64,000 bases of DNA from the NCBI RefSeq assembly GCF_949769195.1, contig NZ_OX458333.1:3940001-4004000 (forward strand). Reading direction: 5' to 3'. The position numbers and the translations under genes are program-made. This DNA is from Methylocaldum szegediense (lineage in GTDB: Bacteria; Pseudomonadota; Gammaproteobacteria; Methylococcales; Methylococcaceae). Below are positions 37,260 to 46,479 of the stretch, piece by piece; the first letter of the stretch is position 1; each line of letters opens with the position of its first letter. The notes under the pieces were generated by a model. That model was not told the origin of the DNA. It made no database searches and saw nothing but the letters and a program-made list of their open reading frames with translations.

Positions 37260-38444
37260 TTGGAGAACACTGAGGCTGTGCGTCGCTCGATCCCGAAAAC
37301 GCTCGAAATGATCGAGGCGCTCATCGCGCGCCCCTCGATCAGTTCCACCGATCCCCGTTACGACCAGAGCAATCTTCCGGTCATCGGTCTTTTGGCGGAA
37401 TGGTTGGACGCACTGGGCTTTTCTATCGAAATCCGTCAGGTTGGCGATCGAAAAGCCAATCTCATCGCAACGCTGGGCAACCGAGAGGACAATGCCGGGC
37501 TGGTTTTATCCGGTCATTCCGACACGGTTCCCTGTGATCCCGACCTTTGGTCTTCGGACCCCTTCAAGGCGGTGGAAAAGGACGGCCGACTCTACGGCCT
37601 CGGAAGCGCCGATATGAAATCGTTTTTCGCGCTGGCGATGGAGGCGGCGAGCCGCTTCCAACCGCAGGCGTTTCGGCATCCCTTGGTGATACTCGCTACC
37701 GCAGACGAAGAAAGTTCGATGTCCGGGGTGAAGGCTCTGGTGGCCGACCAAGTGAAACTCGGGCGATACGCCGTTATAGGCGAACCAACTGGGCTCAAGC
37801 CGATCCGTATGCACAAAGGCGTCATGCTTGAATCGATCGTGGTGAAGGGGAAGGCTGGCCATTCGAGTGATCCCTCCTTGGGCGCGAATGCAATCGAGGG
37901 CATGCATGCCGTTCTGTCGGAAGTACTGGCTTTCCGGGATGAACTCAAGGAGCGGTATCGCAATCCGGCGTTTAAGGTGGACTATCCAACGCTGAATCTC
38001 GGCTCGATCCACGGCGGAGACAACCCAAACCGGATTTGTGGCCACTGCGAAACCCAGATCGACATTCGTCCATTGCCGGGAATGGAACTCGAGGATTTGC
38101 ACGAGAAACTGGCAAAACGGTTGGAACCTGTATTGGGCGGAGCGGGAAGGCTCTCGTTGGAAATTCGCCCAATGTTCGAGGGATTGCCGCCGTTCGAGAG
38201 CGATCCGGACGGGGAAGTGGTGCGCTGCTGTGAAGAACTCACAGGCCACAGTTCAGGTGCCGTGGCTTTCGGCACCGAGGCGCCGTTTCTGAAGAGACTC
38301 GGACTTCAGACTGTCGTGATGGGACCGGGTCATATCGAACAGGCTCATCAACCCGACGAATACCTTCCGCTCGTACATATCCGCTCAGGAACCGAAATCT
38401 TGAGCCGATTGATCGAGCGGTTTTGCATCCAGCCCACGGCTTGA
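37260..38444 (+). CDS. argE: Acetylornithine deacetylase ArgE
   Basis: About 394 residues of the M20 metallopeptidase family. It begins with ALIARPSISSTDPRYDQSN, as ArgE does. The zinc ligands appear in LSGHSDTVPCD, GSADMKSFF and TADEESSMSG, and the last ligand His is in GPGHIEQAHQPDEYL. It removes acetate from N-acetylornithine in arginine synthesis. The start is uncertain: TTG at 37260 or GTG at 37278; GGAG at 37262 favours the latter. It lies 6 bases before argA, so both are one unit. Confidence 0.88.
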   Translation: MENTEAVRRSIPKTLEMIEALIARPSISSTDPRYDQSNLPVIGLLAEWLDALGFSIEIRQVGDRKANLIATLGNREDNAGLVLSGHSDTVPCDPDLWSSDPFKAVEKDGRLYGLGSADMKSFFALAMEAASRFQPQAFRHPLVILATADEESSMSGVKALVADQVKLGRYAVIGEPTGLKPIRMHKGVMLESIVVKGKAGHSSDPSLGANAIEGMHAVLSEVLAFRDELKERYRNPAFKVDYPTLNLGSIHGGDNPNRICGHCETQIDIRPLPGMELEDLHEKLAKRLEPVLGGAGRLSLEIRPMFEGLPPFESDPDGEVVRCCEELTGHSSGAVAFGTEAPFLKRLGLQTVVMGPGHIEQAHQPDEYLPLVHIRSGTEILSRLIERFCIQPTA

Positions 38445-38450
38445 CCAACG

Positions 38451-39791
38451 ATGCCTCTGCCAACCTCGCCCGGAGATTTCGTCCGCTGGTTTCGCGATTC
38501 TTCGCCGTACATCCACGCGCATCGAGGTAAAACCTTCGTCGTGTCTTTCGGTGGGGAGGCCGTTGCCGATGACGGTTTCCCGAACACGATTCACGATTTC
38601 GCCATGCTTAACGGTTTGGGCGTGCGCTTAGTTCTGGTACACGGGATCCGTCCCCAGATCGACGCACGTCTCAGCGCCCGTGGCGTCGAGGCGCGTTACC
38701 ACAAAGGACTGCGCATTACCGACAAAGTCGCGCTCGAATGCGTTAAGGAAGCCGCGGGAACGGTTCGGGTGGAAATCGAAGCCTTGTTATCGCAAGGCCT
38801 CGCCAATTCGCCGATGGCTGGCGCACGCATCCGGGTGACGTCGGGCAATTTCGTCACGGCCAAGCCGGTGGGTGTCCGCGATGGTGTGGATTTCCAGCAC
38901 ACCGGCGAAGTCAGGCGCATCGATGTTGATGGGATTCGCGGCGCATTGGACCGAGGCGATATCGTGCTGCTTTCCGCCATCGGTTATTCGCCTACCGGCG
39001 AGGTGTTTAACCTCAATGCCGAACAGGTGGCCACCTCGGCCGCGATCGCGCTCCGGGCCGACAAACTGTTGCTATTGACAGAACAAGATTGTGTCTCCAG
39101 TGCGGACGGCAATCTGATCCGACAGCTCACAACCGGCGAGGCCGAGTCCTTGTTGATGGATGAAGGCGCTTTGACCAGCAAGGAAGTCGTTCCGCATCTC
39201 AAGGCAGCCATCAAGGCGTGCCGCGAAGGCGTCCAGCGTGCTCATCTCATCGACCGTCACATCGACGGTGCCGTGCTACTCGAATTGTTCACCCGAGACG
39301 GCATAGGAACACTGATCAGCCAGACGCCCTTCGAAACCATGCGTCCAGCGAAGGTACAGGATGTTACCGGAGTGCTCGAGCTCATCGTACCGCTAGAACA
39401 AGCCGGTATACTGGTGCCGCGTTCGCGCGAGCGTCTGGAAACGGATATTGACGATTTCGTCGTGATCGAGCGAGATGGCCTCATCATCGGCTGTGCCGCT
39501 CTGCACGTGTTTCGGAAAGAGCGGATGGGCGAGTTGGCCTGTCTTGCGCTTCATAACGACTACCGCGGTGAAAAGCGCGGCGAGCGTTTGTTGGACTATC
39601 TAGAGTCCAAGGCACGCAGCCTGCACCTGGACCGGTTGTTCGTGCTCACCACCCAGACCTCACACTGGTTCCGGGAGCGGGGTTTTGAGCCGGCGAGCCC
39701 GGACGATTTGCCCGAGGTGCGGCGAACCACCTATAACGCCCAACGTGCCTCCAAGGTATTAATCAAGCCACTCAGGCTCTCGCGCGTTTGA
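38451..39791 (+). CDS. argA: N-acetylglutamate synthase ArgA
   Basis: A 446-residue protein with an N-terminal amino-acid kinase domain (about residues 20-290) and a C-terminal GNAT acetyltransferase domain (ELACLALHNDYRGEKRGERLL), the classical ArgA fusion. It acetylates glutamate with acetyl-CoA, the first step of arginine synthesis. The kinase-like domain normally binds arginine for feedback control rather than phosphorylating. It follows argE by 6 bases and converges on glgA. Confidence 0.93.
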   Translation: MPLPTSPGDFVRWFRDSSPYIHAHRGKTFVVSFGGEAVADDGFPNTIHDFAMLNGLGVRLVLVHGIRPQIDARLSARGVEARYHKGLRITDKVALECVKEAAGTVRVEIEALLSQGLANSPMAGARIRVTSGNFVTAKPVGVRDGVDFQHTGEVRRIDVDGIRGALDRGDIVLLSAIGYSPTGEVFNLNAEQVATSAAIALRADKLLLLTEQDCVSSADGNLIRQLTTGEAESLLMDEGALTSKEVVPHLKAAIKACREGVQRAHLIDRHIDGAVLLELFTRDGIGTLISQTPFETMRPAKVQDVTGVLELIVPLEQAGILVPRSRERLETDIDDFVVIERDGLIIGCAALHVFRKERMGELACLALHNDYRGEKRGERLLDYLESKARSLHLDRLFVLTTQTSHWFRERGFEPASPDDLPEVRRTTYNAQRASKVLIKPLRLSRV

Positions 39792-39829
39792 CCGGCGTTC
39801 CGGCGGGCTTATATGGCCTATCTCGGTAG

Positions 39830-39850
39830 GCTCGGGTTCCCCGAGCTCTT
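39830..39850. terminator. Weak hairpin between convergent argA and glgA
   Basis: The arms GCTCGGG (39830-39836) and CCCGAGC (39840-39846) pair around a 3-base loop. Only a short pyrimidine tract (TCTT) follows on the plus strand, so termination strength is doubtful. Confidence 0.35.
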
Positions 39851-39886
39851 CGACCAGACTCGGGATGGGCTCTCACTGCACCGGCC

Positions 39887-42100
39887 CTATTTCTCGCGGA
39901 TGTAGTCGTAGATATTGAGGTAATCCTGTCCCGGATTCTTCCACGAGAAGTCGTAACGCATCGCGTTTTTCATCAACTCCCGGAAGTGTTCGGGGTAGTC
40001 GTAATAACAGCTCAATGCCCGTCCTAATGCCGATTCCAGTCCGCTGTAATCGTAATTCTTGAACACGTAGCCATTGCGCTCGTGCAGCGGCTTGTACGAA
40101 TAATCCTTGTCGAACACCGTATCCGCGAGCCCGCCGACCTCCCGCACGACCGGTATGGTGCCGTAGCGCATGGCGATCAATTGGGTCAGTCCGCAGGGTT
40201 CGAACTGGCTGGGTACCAGCATGATGTCTGCGCCGGCGTAGATGAGGTGCGAGAGTTCCTCGTTGAAGCCGATTTCGATGTGACAATCGGGATTGTCGTT
40301 CAGCTGATGTTTCAGGCTCCAGAAATAGCTGTTGATCTGTCCGTCTGGACTGGAGCCGAGCAGTACGAACTGACCGCGCCGATGCAATGTATAAAAGATA
40401 GCGTGGCGAATCAGTTCCAGCCCCTTCTGTGGGTCCAGCCGGCCGACGAAGGCAACGATGGGTTTTTCGTTGTCGGCGATCATTAGGCGGTCTCTCAGCG
40501 CCTTTTTGTTCTTGTACTTGTCGTCGATATTGTCCAAGCCGAAGTGGTAAGGAAGATAGCGATCGATTTCCGGGTTCCAAACGTTGTAATCGACGCCGTT
40601 GACGACGCCGCCATATTTGACGTGATGGATATGGAGCGTAGGCTCGAGACCGAACCCCTGACCTTGATCCTTGGCTTCGCTCGCGTGGCGCGGTGAAACG
40701 GTCGTGACGAAGTTGGAATAGACCACGCCGCCTTTCATCAGGTTCAATGCGTGAGGGTTGAAGTTATCCTGCAGCCGGTCGTAATGGAAATAGTACTCCG
40801 GCCGGTTGAGCCCGGTCGCATGGAGCAATTGCGCGCCGGTGACGCCTTGATGCTTGAAATTGTGGATCGTGAAGCACACCCGCGGGTGGGTCATACCAAG
40901 GAATTTGTAGATTTCGAACAAAAACACCGGCGCCAGCGCGGTCTGCCAATCATGGCAGTGGATGATTTCGGGATTCTTGCCTGACTTCCAAAGGAACTCC
41001 ATGGCCGCCCGCGTGAAGAAGGCAAAACGCATCACGTCGTCGTTGAAACCGTAGATGCAGCCGCGGTTGAAGAAATTGTCGGCCGAATGCGGTTCGATGA
41101 AGAAACACTTACGGCCGTGCACGAATCCGAAATAGACAGTGCAATGAATGGCGCCGCCGTACCAGGGTACCCACAGGTCGTTGTAGGTTTCGCACAAACC
41201 CCAGATATGGTCGTATCTCAGGCAATCGTATTTGGGTAGTATGATTTCGACGTGATTACCGCGGATTTCCAGTTCGTTGCTGAGGCCGAACACGACATCG
41301 GCGAGACCTCCAACTTTGGCTACCGGAGCGAGTTCGGGCGTGATCTGGATGATAAACATCGACGGGATCGCCGAAACGGTATGGTGCGGCGTTGGTTCGG
41401 GCTTAGCCTCGACTTGGGCCGCCGGCGGTTCCGTTTCCGCCAGTATGAACTCCGGTTCGGGTGGGGGTGTTTCTTCCGAGGGTTTCAGATCTTGCGGTAC
41501 CGGCGCGGGTCCGGCTGCCTCCATGGGCACGGGCTCTTCGTTTGGCGCGTGGTTGAGGAAGACTGGTTCGGTTGTCGGCATCGCGTCCTCGGCGTTTACC
41601 GGAACGGAAGGGGGTTCGTCCGTTTCCGCCAATGTTTTCTTATCCTCGAGCGTCGGTTCTGCCTCAGGAAGTTCTGCGGTGAAGGCGACGGAAACGCGCT
41701 CGACCGGGTTTTTCTGAGCCGGCGAAACACGGGTCGTATCGGGCGAGGAGGCTTCTGATCGGGCGTTTTCCGGTTTTTTCTCCGAAACCTCGGGCGAGAT
41801 TGTTTCGGGTGCTTCCGGAGCTTTTGCTGCCGATGCCATGGTGGGAGAGGAAGTCTGTTCAGGTGCTTGATCAGCTATGTTTCTGGACACAGCAGACTCG
41901 GATTTCGCGGAAACTGCCACACGCTCCGGTGTGATGTTCGATAAGGCCTCTGCTTTTCCATCCTTCGGTCGACCGGTTTGGGCACGCTGTTTTTCAGTAG
42001 CTTTTGCGGGTTTTCCTTTCGCTTGAGCTTCGGAGGCGTCTGTTTGCTTGCCTTTAGGCGGGGTCTTTTGGGTCATGAGGTGCGTCCGGTTGCCTAACAT
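39887..42100 (-). CDS. glgA: Glycogen synthase GlgA with long disordered N-terminal extension
   Basis: A 737-residue protein. The GT5 catalytic part starts near residue 248 (SMFIIQITPELAPVAKVGG) with the ADP-glucose-binding KVGGLADV. The GT-B C-terminal half has FVGRLDPQKGLELI and PSQFEPCGLTQLIAMRYG. GlgA extends alpha-1,4 glucan from ADP-glucose. The first 245 residues are Glu/Pro/Ala/Ser-rich with no predicted fold and are absent from ordinary GlgA (about 480 residues). The start could also be the ATG at 42076; neither has a strong ribosome site. A GH13 gene lies upstream on the same strand. Confidence 0.9.
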   Translation of the reverse strand: MLGNRTHLMTQKTPPKGKQTDASEAQAKGKPAKATEKQRAQTGRPKDGKAEALSNITPERVAVSAKSESAVSRNIADQAPEQTSSPTMASAAKAPEAPETISPEVSEKKPENARSEASSPDTTRVSPAQKNPVERVSVAFTAELPEAEPTLEDKKTLAETDEPPSVPVNAEDAMPTTEPVFLNHAPNEEPVPMEAAGPAPVPQDLKPSEETPPPEPEFILAETEPPAAQVEAKPEPTPHHTVSAIPSMFIIQITPELAPVAKVGGLADVVFGLSNELEIRGNHVEIILPKYDCLRYDHIWGLCETYNDLWVPWYGGAIHCTVYFGFVHGRKCFFIEPHSADNFFNRGCIYGFNDDVMRFAFFTRAAMEFLWKSGKNPEIIHCHDWQTALAPVFLFEIYKFLGMTHPRVCFTIHNFKHQGVTGAQLLHATGLNRPEYYFHYDRLQDNFNPHALNLMKGGVVYSNFVTTVSPRHASEAKDQGQGFGLEPTLHIHHVKYGGVVNGVDYNVWNPEIDRYLPYHFGLDNIDDKYKNKKALRDRLMIADNEKPIVAFVGRLDPQKGLELIRHAIFYTLHRRGQFVLLGSSPDGQINSYFWSLKHQLNDNPDCHIEIGFNEELSHLIYAGADIMLVPSQFEPCGLTQLIAMRYGTIPVVREVGGLADTVFDKDYSYKPLHERNGYVFKNYDYSGLESALGRALSCYYDYPEHFRELMKNAMRYDFSWKNPGQDYLNIYDYIREK

Positions 42101-42245
42101 GAACTTGACAGGGCTAGTTTAAGCGATCAACTGGTGCGAAAAAACGCCGAGCAAGGTTCAGGTTAGAAGTTAGTTTATTACTTGAGCGAACCATGACTCT
42201 GGTATTTGGCTTGGGAGTGGTCACGGGTTTGGGTGAACGGATTTG

Positions 42246-43547
42246 TTACTGTGTAACTAAGACTCTCCCCATTCCCGGCGTCAGCTCGAACTGGAACGGC
42301 GTCGGCAGGTAGTCCAGAGGCCATTCCGGCGAAACGTCGAACAGCGGAGGTTCACTTTGAATGAGCGAATACAGGTTGTCGGAGACGAAGTTCTGCCGAT
42401 TCCACGGATCTTTGTTCAGGATGACCAAGGCTTCGTTGCGCTTTCGGCTGGCGGTCTTGTGCATCAGCAAGATTTGCGGATTGGAGTGGTCAATGAGTTG
42501 AGTGACACTCTCTTCGTTGAATACCGGATGCCGGCTCTTGATTCCGTTGATTTGTTTAATGTAGCCGGTCAAATCGATACTCGTGTTCTCCCAGTCGGCG
42601 GGTGTCGTGTGAACGACGTGAAGTGGTTTCTGGAAACCGAATTCGAATCCCATCGGGATCATCACGCCGGCGGAAAAAAGCGCCGCGAAGAAATAACGCT
42701 GTTTGATGGCTTCGATATTCTGCTGGTACTCAGCGAATGCGCGCGCCGTATCGTGGCTTTCCGGAAAGCTGATGGACGGTACGATGTCGCGGGTGAGCTG
42801 GTATTGCTCGAGGAGCCAGGGAGAAGAAAAATCCCACCATTTCGAGCTGTTGAAGATGAAGTCGAAACCGGCCCGAGCGGTTTCCCGCGTCTGTTCGGCA
42901 CTGCAACCCAGGGTTTCGGCTAGAAATACGGTGTCTGGGTGTGCCCGCTTGGTTTCTTCGATAAGCCGTGCCCAGAAGCGACTGGGTAACTGGTATGCGG
43001 CGTCACAGCGCAGTCCTTTGAAACCCAAACCGATCAGGTATTCGACGACATCACGGCAATACTGGTAGAGACCTTCCGGATCAGACGTGTTGAGGTGGTC
43101 GAACTGAGCGAGATCGCGCCAGACGACCTTTTCGCCGTCGTGCATGCAATAAGGATGGGCGATGCGGGGGCCTTGTTTGACGAACCACTCGGGATGCTGC
43201 TTGAGCAAGGCCGAATCGTAGGCGCAATGATTGATGACCAAGTCGACGATCATGCCGAGCCCGAGACTTTCCGCTTGGCTCACGATTTCGCGCATTTGCG
43301 TCTCCGGTGCCGCGGAGGATCGGGGGTTCAGCAACCAGGGGTCGATTTGAAAGTAATCCTTGATGGAATAGAGGCTGCGGGAACGTCCGAGCTTTTGAAC
43401 AGGATTGACGAAGATCCAATCGAATCCCATGTCCGCCGCTCTCTCCAAATGCGGCTTCCACTGATGCAGAGGACCCGCGAGCCGCGGGAAGAGATTGTAA
43501 ATTTTCATATGCGTCGGAAAAAATCGGCCTTGGTACGGAATTGCCAT
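42246..43547 (-). CDS. GH13 alpha-amylase family enzyme
   Basis: A 433-residue (beta/alpha)8 glycoside hydrolase. GH13 regions are present: I as MIVDLVINHCAYD, II as GLRCDAAYQ (nucleophile Asp), III as VFLAETLG (acid Glu) and IV as SFPESHDTA (Asp of HD, with SHD instead of NHD). MKIYNLFPRLAGPLHQW at the start resembles the catalytic domain of the GlgE (maltosyltransferase) branch, but the N-terminal and C-terminal domains of GlgE are missing. It probably works on alpha-glucan together with the neighbouring glgA. The ATG at 43508 is an alternative start. Confidence 0.8.
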   Translation of the reverse strand: MAIPYQGRFFPTHMKIYNLFPRLAGPLHQWKPHLERAADMGFDWIFVNPVQKLGRSRSLYSIKDYFQIDPWLLNPRSSAAPETQMREIVSQAESLGLGMIVDLVINHCAYDSALLKQHPEWFVKQGPRIAHPYCMHDGEKVVWRDLAQFDHLNTSDPEGLYQYCRDVVEYLIGLGFKGLRCDAAYQLPSRFWARLIEETKRAHPDTVFLAETLGCSAEQTRETARAGFDFIFNSSKWWDFSSPWLLEQYQLTRDIVPSISFPESHDTARAFAEYQQNIEAIKQRYFFAALFSAGVMIPMGFEFGFQKPLHVVHTTPADWENTSIDLTGYIKQINGIKSRHPVFNEESVTQLIDHSNPQILLMHKTASRKRNEALVILNKDPWNRQNFVSDNLYSLIQSEPPLFDVSPEWPLDYLPTPFQFELTPGMGRVLVTQ

Positions 43548-43599
43548 GGGACCAAAAGCCTATCCCAGTAGGTTGTTGCCCGGAGCGCTTCGGCAGGCT

Positions 43600-43621
43600 C
43601 TTCGACTTCTCTCAGCGCAGG
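43600..43621 (-). repeat. Dispersed 22-bp intergenic repeat, diverged copy
   Basis: On the minus strand this reads close to CCTGNCCTGAGCCNNGTCGAAG (about 17 of 22 matches to the copy at 48656). Better copies are at 48656 and 52133. All three lie in gaps between genes. Confidence 0.45.
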
Positions 43622-43875
43622 TTTGTCGAGAGGGTTCTCAAGTCTGCAGGGATAGGCTCTAACGCTGTCCGATATTGTAGACCCCGGTAAAGAGAGCCGG
43701 GTTCATTCACCGCCTTTGGTTTGAGATCTTCGCGCCACCGGTCCGTCGCCGCACCGATTCGTGACCTTTCGGCCAGTCGAGGCGCCAAGAACAGTATCGG
43801 AGCCGGTTCGATTGTGTTTCAACGGTCGATCGAAAAAGGGATGGAGGGAGGGCATCCCTTTTTCCGGTTTGAGCG

Positions 43876-44781
43876 TCAGACCATGGTCCTGGCGATTTTG
43901 AAAGCCTCGCGGAAGTCGTAGAAAACAGGTTCTTCCTGTTTAAGGAGCGAACGCAGCAAGTGCTGTTGCAGTTTGTATTTATAATCGCCGACCGCCAAAG
44001 CGCCGATGCCCACGGCACCAGGCGAGTTGATGGCGTGTTTGAGCGGAACACCCAAGTCCGAACGCTTGACGCCCTCGATCCCTAACGGCGGAACGGCATT
44101 AACATCGGCAGCGACCTTGAGCTGATACGCTTCCGCCAAGGTACTGGCTTTCAAAACCTGCACCCCCGCCTTGGCTGTGCAGAACACGACGTCCGCCTTA
44201 TGAAGCAAGTGGGCTTTATCGGCCTCGGATGCTGCACAGGTACCTTCGAGGCGGGTTTCGAACAAGCGCCCGTAGGTCTCGGCTTTTTCCAAGGCGTTGT
44301 CGAGCGAGGCATGATCGACGATGGTGGTTTCTGCCCCGCACAATGCAGCAATGACGCCGGTGGCTATGCCCACCGGTCCGGTACCGCCGAATACGACAGT
44401 GTTACATCCTTTCAGCTCCAAGCCGTGCTTTTCCTTGAGCTGCTTTTCTACAACCGCGACCAAAGCCGCCGCCGTGGTGAAACCTCCGCTGGGGTCGGCG
44501 AGGACCGAGAATTGGAAGGGAGGCACCATGGCCTTTCGAGTCGCTTCCAACATGCTCACGGCCAAACCGATGTCGCGTCCACCGATAAACATTCCCGTCT
44601 TCTTTACGCCTTCCGGTCCGCGCGAAAAAATGGCGTCTTGTGTCAGGCCGTTGACGTCCTCTAGCCTGACATTATTGAGCGGGATAATCACGTCGAAATC
44701 CGCATCAACCGCCATGTTGATATCGAAAGGGCTGTTATGCGGCATCGGATCGAGCATGTATAAAACACTGCGCTTGGACAT
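43876..44781 (-). CDS. mtdB: Methylene-tetrahydromethanopterin dehydrogenase (MtdB type), paralog 1
   Basis: A 301-residue protein. The catalytic N-terminal domain has SVLYMLDPMPHNSPFDINMA and GMFIGGRDIGLAVSML. The Rossmann domain follows with VVFGGTGPVGIATGV, and KVAADVNAVPPLGIEG closes the active site. MtdB oxidises methylene-H4MPT to methenyl-H4MPT with NAD(P) in formaldehyde oxidation, a core step in methylotrophs. A second, clearly diverged copy lies at 46480-47397. An IS481 element transcribed in the same direction sits 229 bases upstream of the start, so its insertion may have altered this copy's expression. Confidence 0.85.
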   Translation of the reverse strand: MSKRSVLYMLDPMPHNSPFDINMAVDADFDVIIPLNNVRLEDVNGLTQDAIFSRGPEGVKKTGMFIGGRDIGLAVSMLEATRKAMVPPFQFSVLADPSGGFTTAAALVAVVEKQLKEKHGLELKGCNTVVFGGTGPVGIATGVIAALCGAETTIVDHASLDNALEKAETYGRLFETRLEGTCAASEADKAHLLHKADVVFCTAKAGVQVLKASTLAEAYQLKVAADVNAVPPLGIEGVKRSDLGVPLKHAINSPGAVGIGALAVGDYKYKLQQHLLRSLLKQEEPVFYDFREAFKIARTMV

Positions 44782-45009
44782 ATTTCTGTTTCTCTGGTTA
44801 GCAAAAAAGGATTGGCCGGATGTTATTCGTCATGGACGACGGTTATGGTGACGATGCCGTGCCCAAAAACCAATTCTCCGGGCCGCTTGGCGTTCCGGAT
44901 TGAGTTCGGCATCCGCTTTGGGTTTCCCAATAGGGTGTACGGAAGTTTTCTGAATCTTGGACGAGATTGCAATAAAAATCGAATAACGTCGTCTATAAAG
45001 GTACTGCCG

Positions 45010-45015
45010 GTTAGG
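45010..45015. repeat. Target-site duplication, left copy (GTTAGG)
   Basis: GTTAGG directly abuts the left end of the IS481 element and is repeated exactly at 46081-46086 on the right side. Confidence 0.85.
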
Positions 45016-45976
45016 TGTCAAGTCCCGCAAGATCGTAAACCTTCTTTCGAAAAAGATGAGGATGGGACAGTTGCCAGTTTTTGAGAGCCTGGATCGGGGT
45101 GAGATGGCCTAAGGCCTTTTGGGGAATGTGATGATTGTACAGCTCGACATAGCGGTGCAGGGTGGTGTCCAGATCGGCGGTTGAATCGAAGTGATGGGTT
45201 TGCAACACCTCCTCGATGCGGCCATTGAAGCGTTCCACCAGGCCATTCGTTTGGGGCCGGCCCGGCGGAATCAGGCGATGTTCGATGCCTTGTTCAGTAC
45301 AGAGGCGGTCAAACTCATGCGTCCCCGAGGGCTGCCGAGTTCGGGTCAGGAAACGGTCGGTAAACTCCGAGCCGTTGTCGGTCAGGCATTTCTGGATGCG
45401 GAAAGGCGCGGCCTGAATCACCGCTTTGAGGAAGTCCTTTGCGCTTAAGGCGGAGCGGTTGGGCTTGAGGGCGACATAGACCCAGCGGGTGGCGCGGTCG
45501 ATGGCGACGAACAGGTATCGGCGGGGTTCGCCGTCGATGGCGGGCAAGTACTTAACATCCAGGTGAAGGAAGCCGGGCTCATAGGCCTTGAAGGGTTTGA
45601 CCTTCGCCTTCTCTGTAGGCGGAAGCAGGGTCTTGAGGGACGCCACCCCGTGGCGGCGCAGGCAGCGGTCTAGCCCGGAACGGGACACGGCGGGATTGAG
45701 AAATTCCCGGGTCACGGCCAGGAGATCATCCAAGGGGAGGAGCAGAGCTTGGCGGAGGTAGACCACGATGGCTTCCTGGGCGGGCGTGAGCGTGGTTCTG
45801 AGGGTGTGGGGCCGGTGTGAGGCATCTTCGACCGAGGAGCGGTGTTTCCACTTGCGGACGGTCGTTCGGCTAATGCCATGCTTTTGGGCCAAGGCGCGCT
45901 CGCTCAACGTGGACGCTTGAATGGCCTGCCGAACGGCCGGGGTGGTACGGGCGTTCTTATGAAGACGAATCTGCAT
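45011..45976 (-). CDS. IS481-family transposase
   Basis: A 321-residue DDE transposase. An N-terminal helix-turn-helix (LSERALAQKHGISRTTVRKW) leads into an rve integrase core. The acidic triad is in FLHLDVKYLP, CLTDNGSEFTD and GLVERFNGRI. The C-terminus NHHIPQKALGHLTPIQALK is typical of IS481. The ATG at 45976 has GAGG upstream. The stop codon lies outside the element: the last sense codon takes one base from the IS end, and TAA comes from the GTTAGG target duplication. The gene is intact and points at the mtdB paralog. Confidence 0.93.
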   Translation of the reverse strand: MQIRLHKNARTTPAVRQAIQASTLSERALAQKHGISRTTVRKWKHRSSVEDASHRPHTLRTTLTPAQEAIVVYLRQALLLPLDDLLAVTREFLNPAVSRSGLDRCLRRHGVASLKTLLPPTEKAKVKPFKAYEPGFLHLDVKYLPAIDGEPRRYLFVAIDRATRWVYVALKPNRSALSAKDFLKAVIQAAPFRIQKCLTDNGSEFTDRFLTRTRQPSGTHEFDRLCTEQGIEHRLIPPGRPQTNGLVERFNGRIEEVLQTHHFDSTADLDTTLHRYVELYNHHIPQKALGHLTPIQALKNWQLSHPHLFRKKVYDLAGLDT

Positions 45977-46080
45977 GGAGAGAAACCTCACTTGGACGAA
46001 CCGAATATCTCCTGGAGAAGGCTCCGGGCTTCGAACAGAGCATAACTCCTTCTCGGTAAATAATCACACGAGACGCGACA
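45016..46080 (-). mobile_element. IS481-family insertion sequence, complete, 1065 bp
   Basis: The ends form imperfect inverted repeats: TGTCAAGTCCCG at the left (45016) and, on the opposite strand at the right (46080), TGTCGCGTCTCG (9 of 12 identical). A perfect 6-base duplication GTTAGG flanks both ends. It carries one intact transposase gene. Sharp ends and a perfect duplication indicate a recent insertion. Confidence 0.9.
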
Positions 46081-46086
46081 GTTAGG
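46081..46086. repeat. Target-site duplication, right copy (GTTAGG)
   Basis: Identical to 45010-45015 and directly adjacent to the right end of the IS481 element. Confidence 0.85.
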
Positions 46087-46272
46087 CTGCATCGGATATG
46101 ACACCACTCCGCCGTCTCTTCAGCGGTGATTCGTTACCAACACCCAGGACATCAAAGATTGCGGCAGTGTTACTCATTGATGAGTATGCTTTTCTTCGCT
46201 GATCCAGTTAATTGGCATCTGAAATTGATCATTCAGTAATACTAAAAACCGCAGTTCCGGGCAGTCCTGTAT

Positions 46273-46346
46273 TCCCTCACCCCCCTCCCAGAGGGAGAGG
46301 GGCTAAACTCGTTTCTCCCTCTGGGAGAAGGGCTGGGGATGAGGGC
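46273..46346. repeat. REP-like palindromic element
   Basis: CTCCCAGAGGGAG (46285-46297) and CTCCCTCTGGGAG (46315-46327) are each near-palindromes and also pair with one another. The outer arms CCCTCACCCC and GGGGATGAGGG extend the stem. This pattern is a widespread proteobacterial intergenic repeat. It lies in the gap between the IS481 element and the second mtdB gene. Confidence 0.7.
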
Positions 46347-46479
46347 CTGGCGCTTTTCAGGTTGTATGCAAACGCCGGATTAAAGGTAATGTTTACCGGC
46401 CAGACGCTAGTCGCCGAACGAGGCTGCCGTCAACTCTACTCAAAGGATTAACGCACTAATGAGGCTTTTCTCTGGGACT

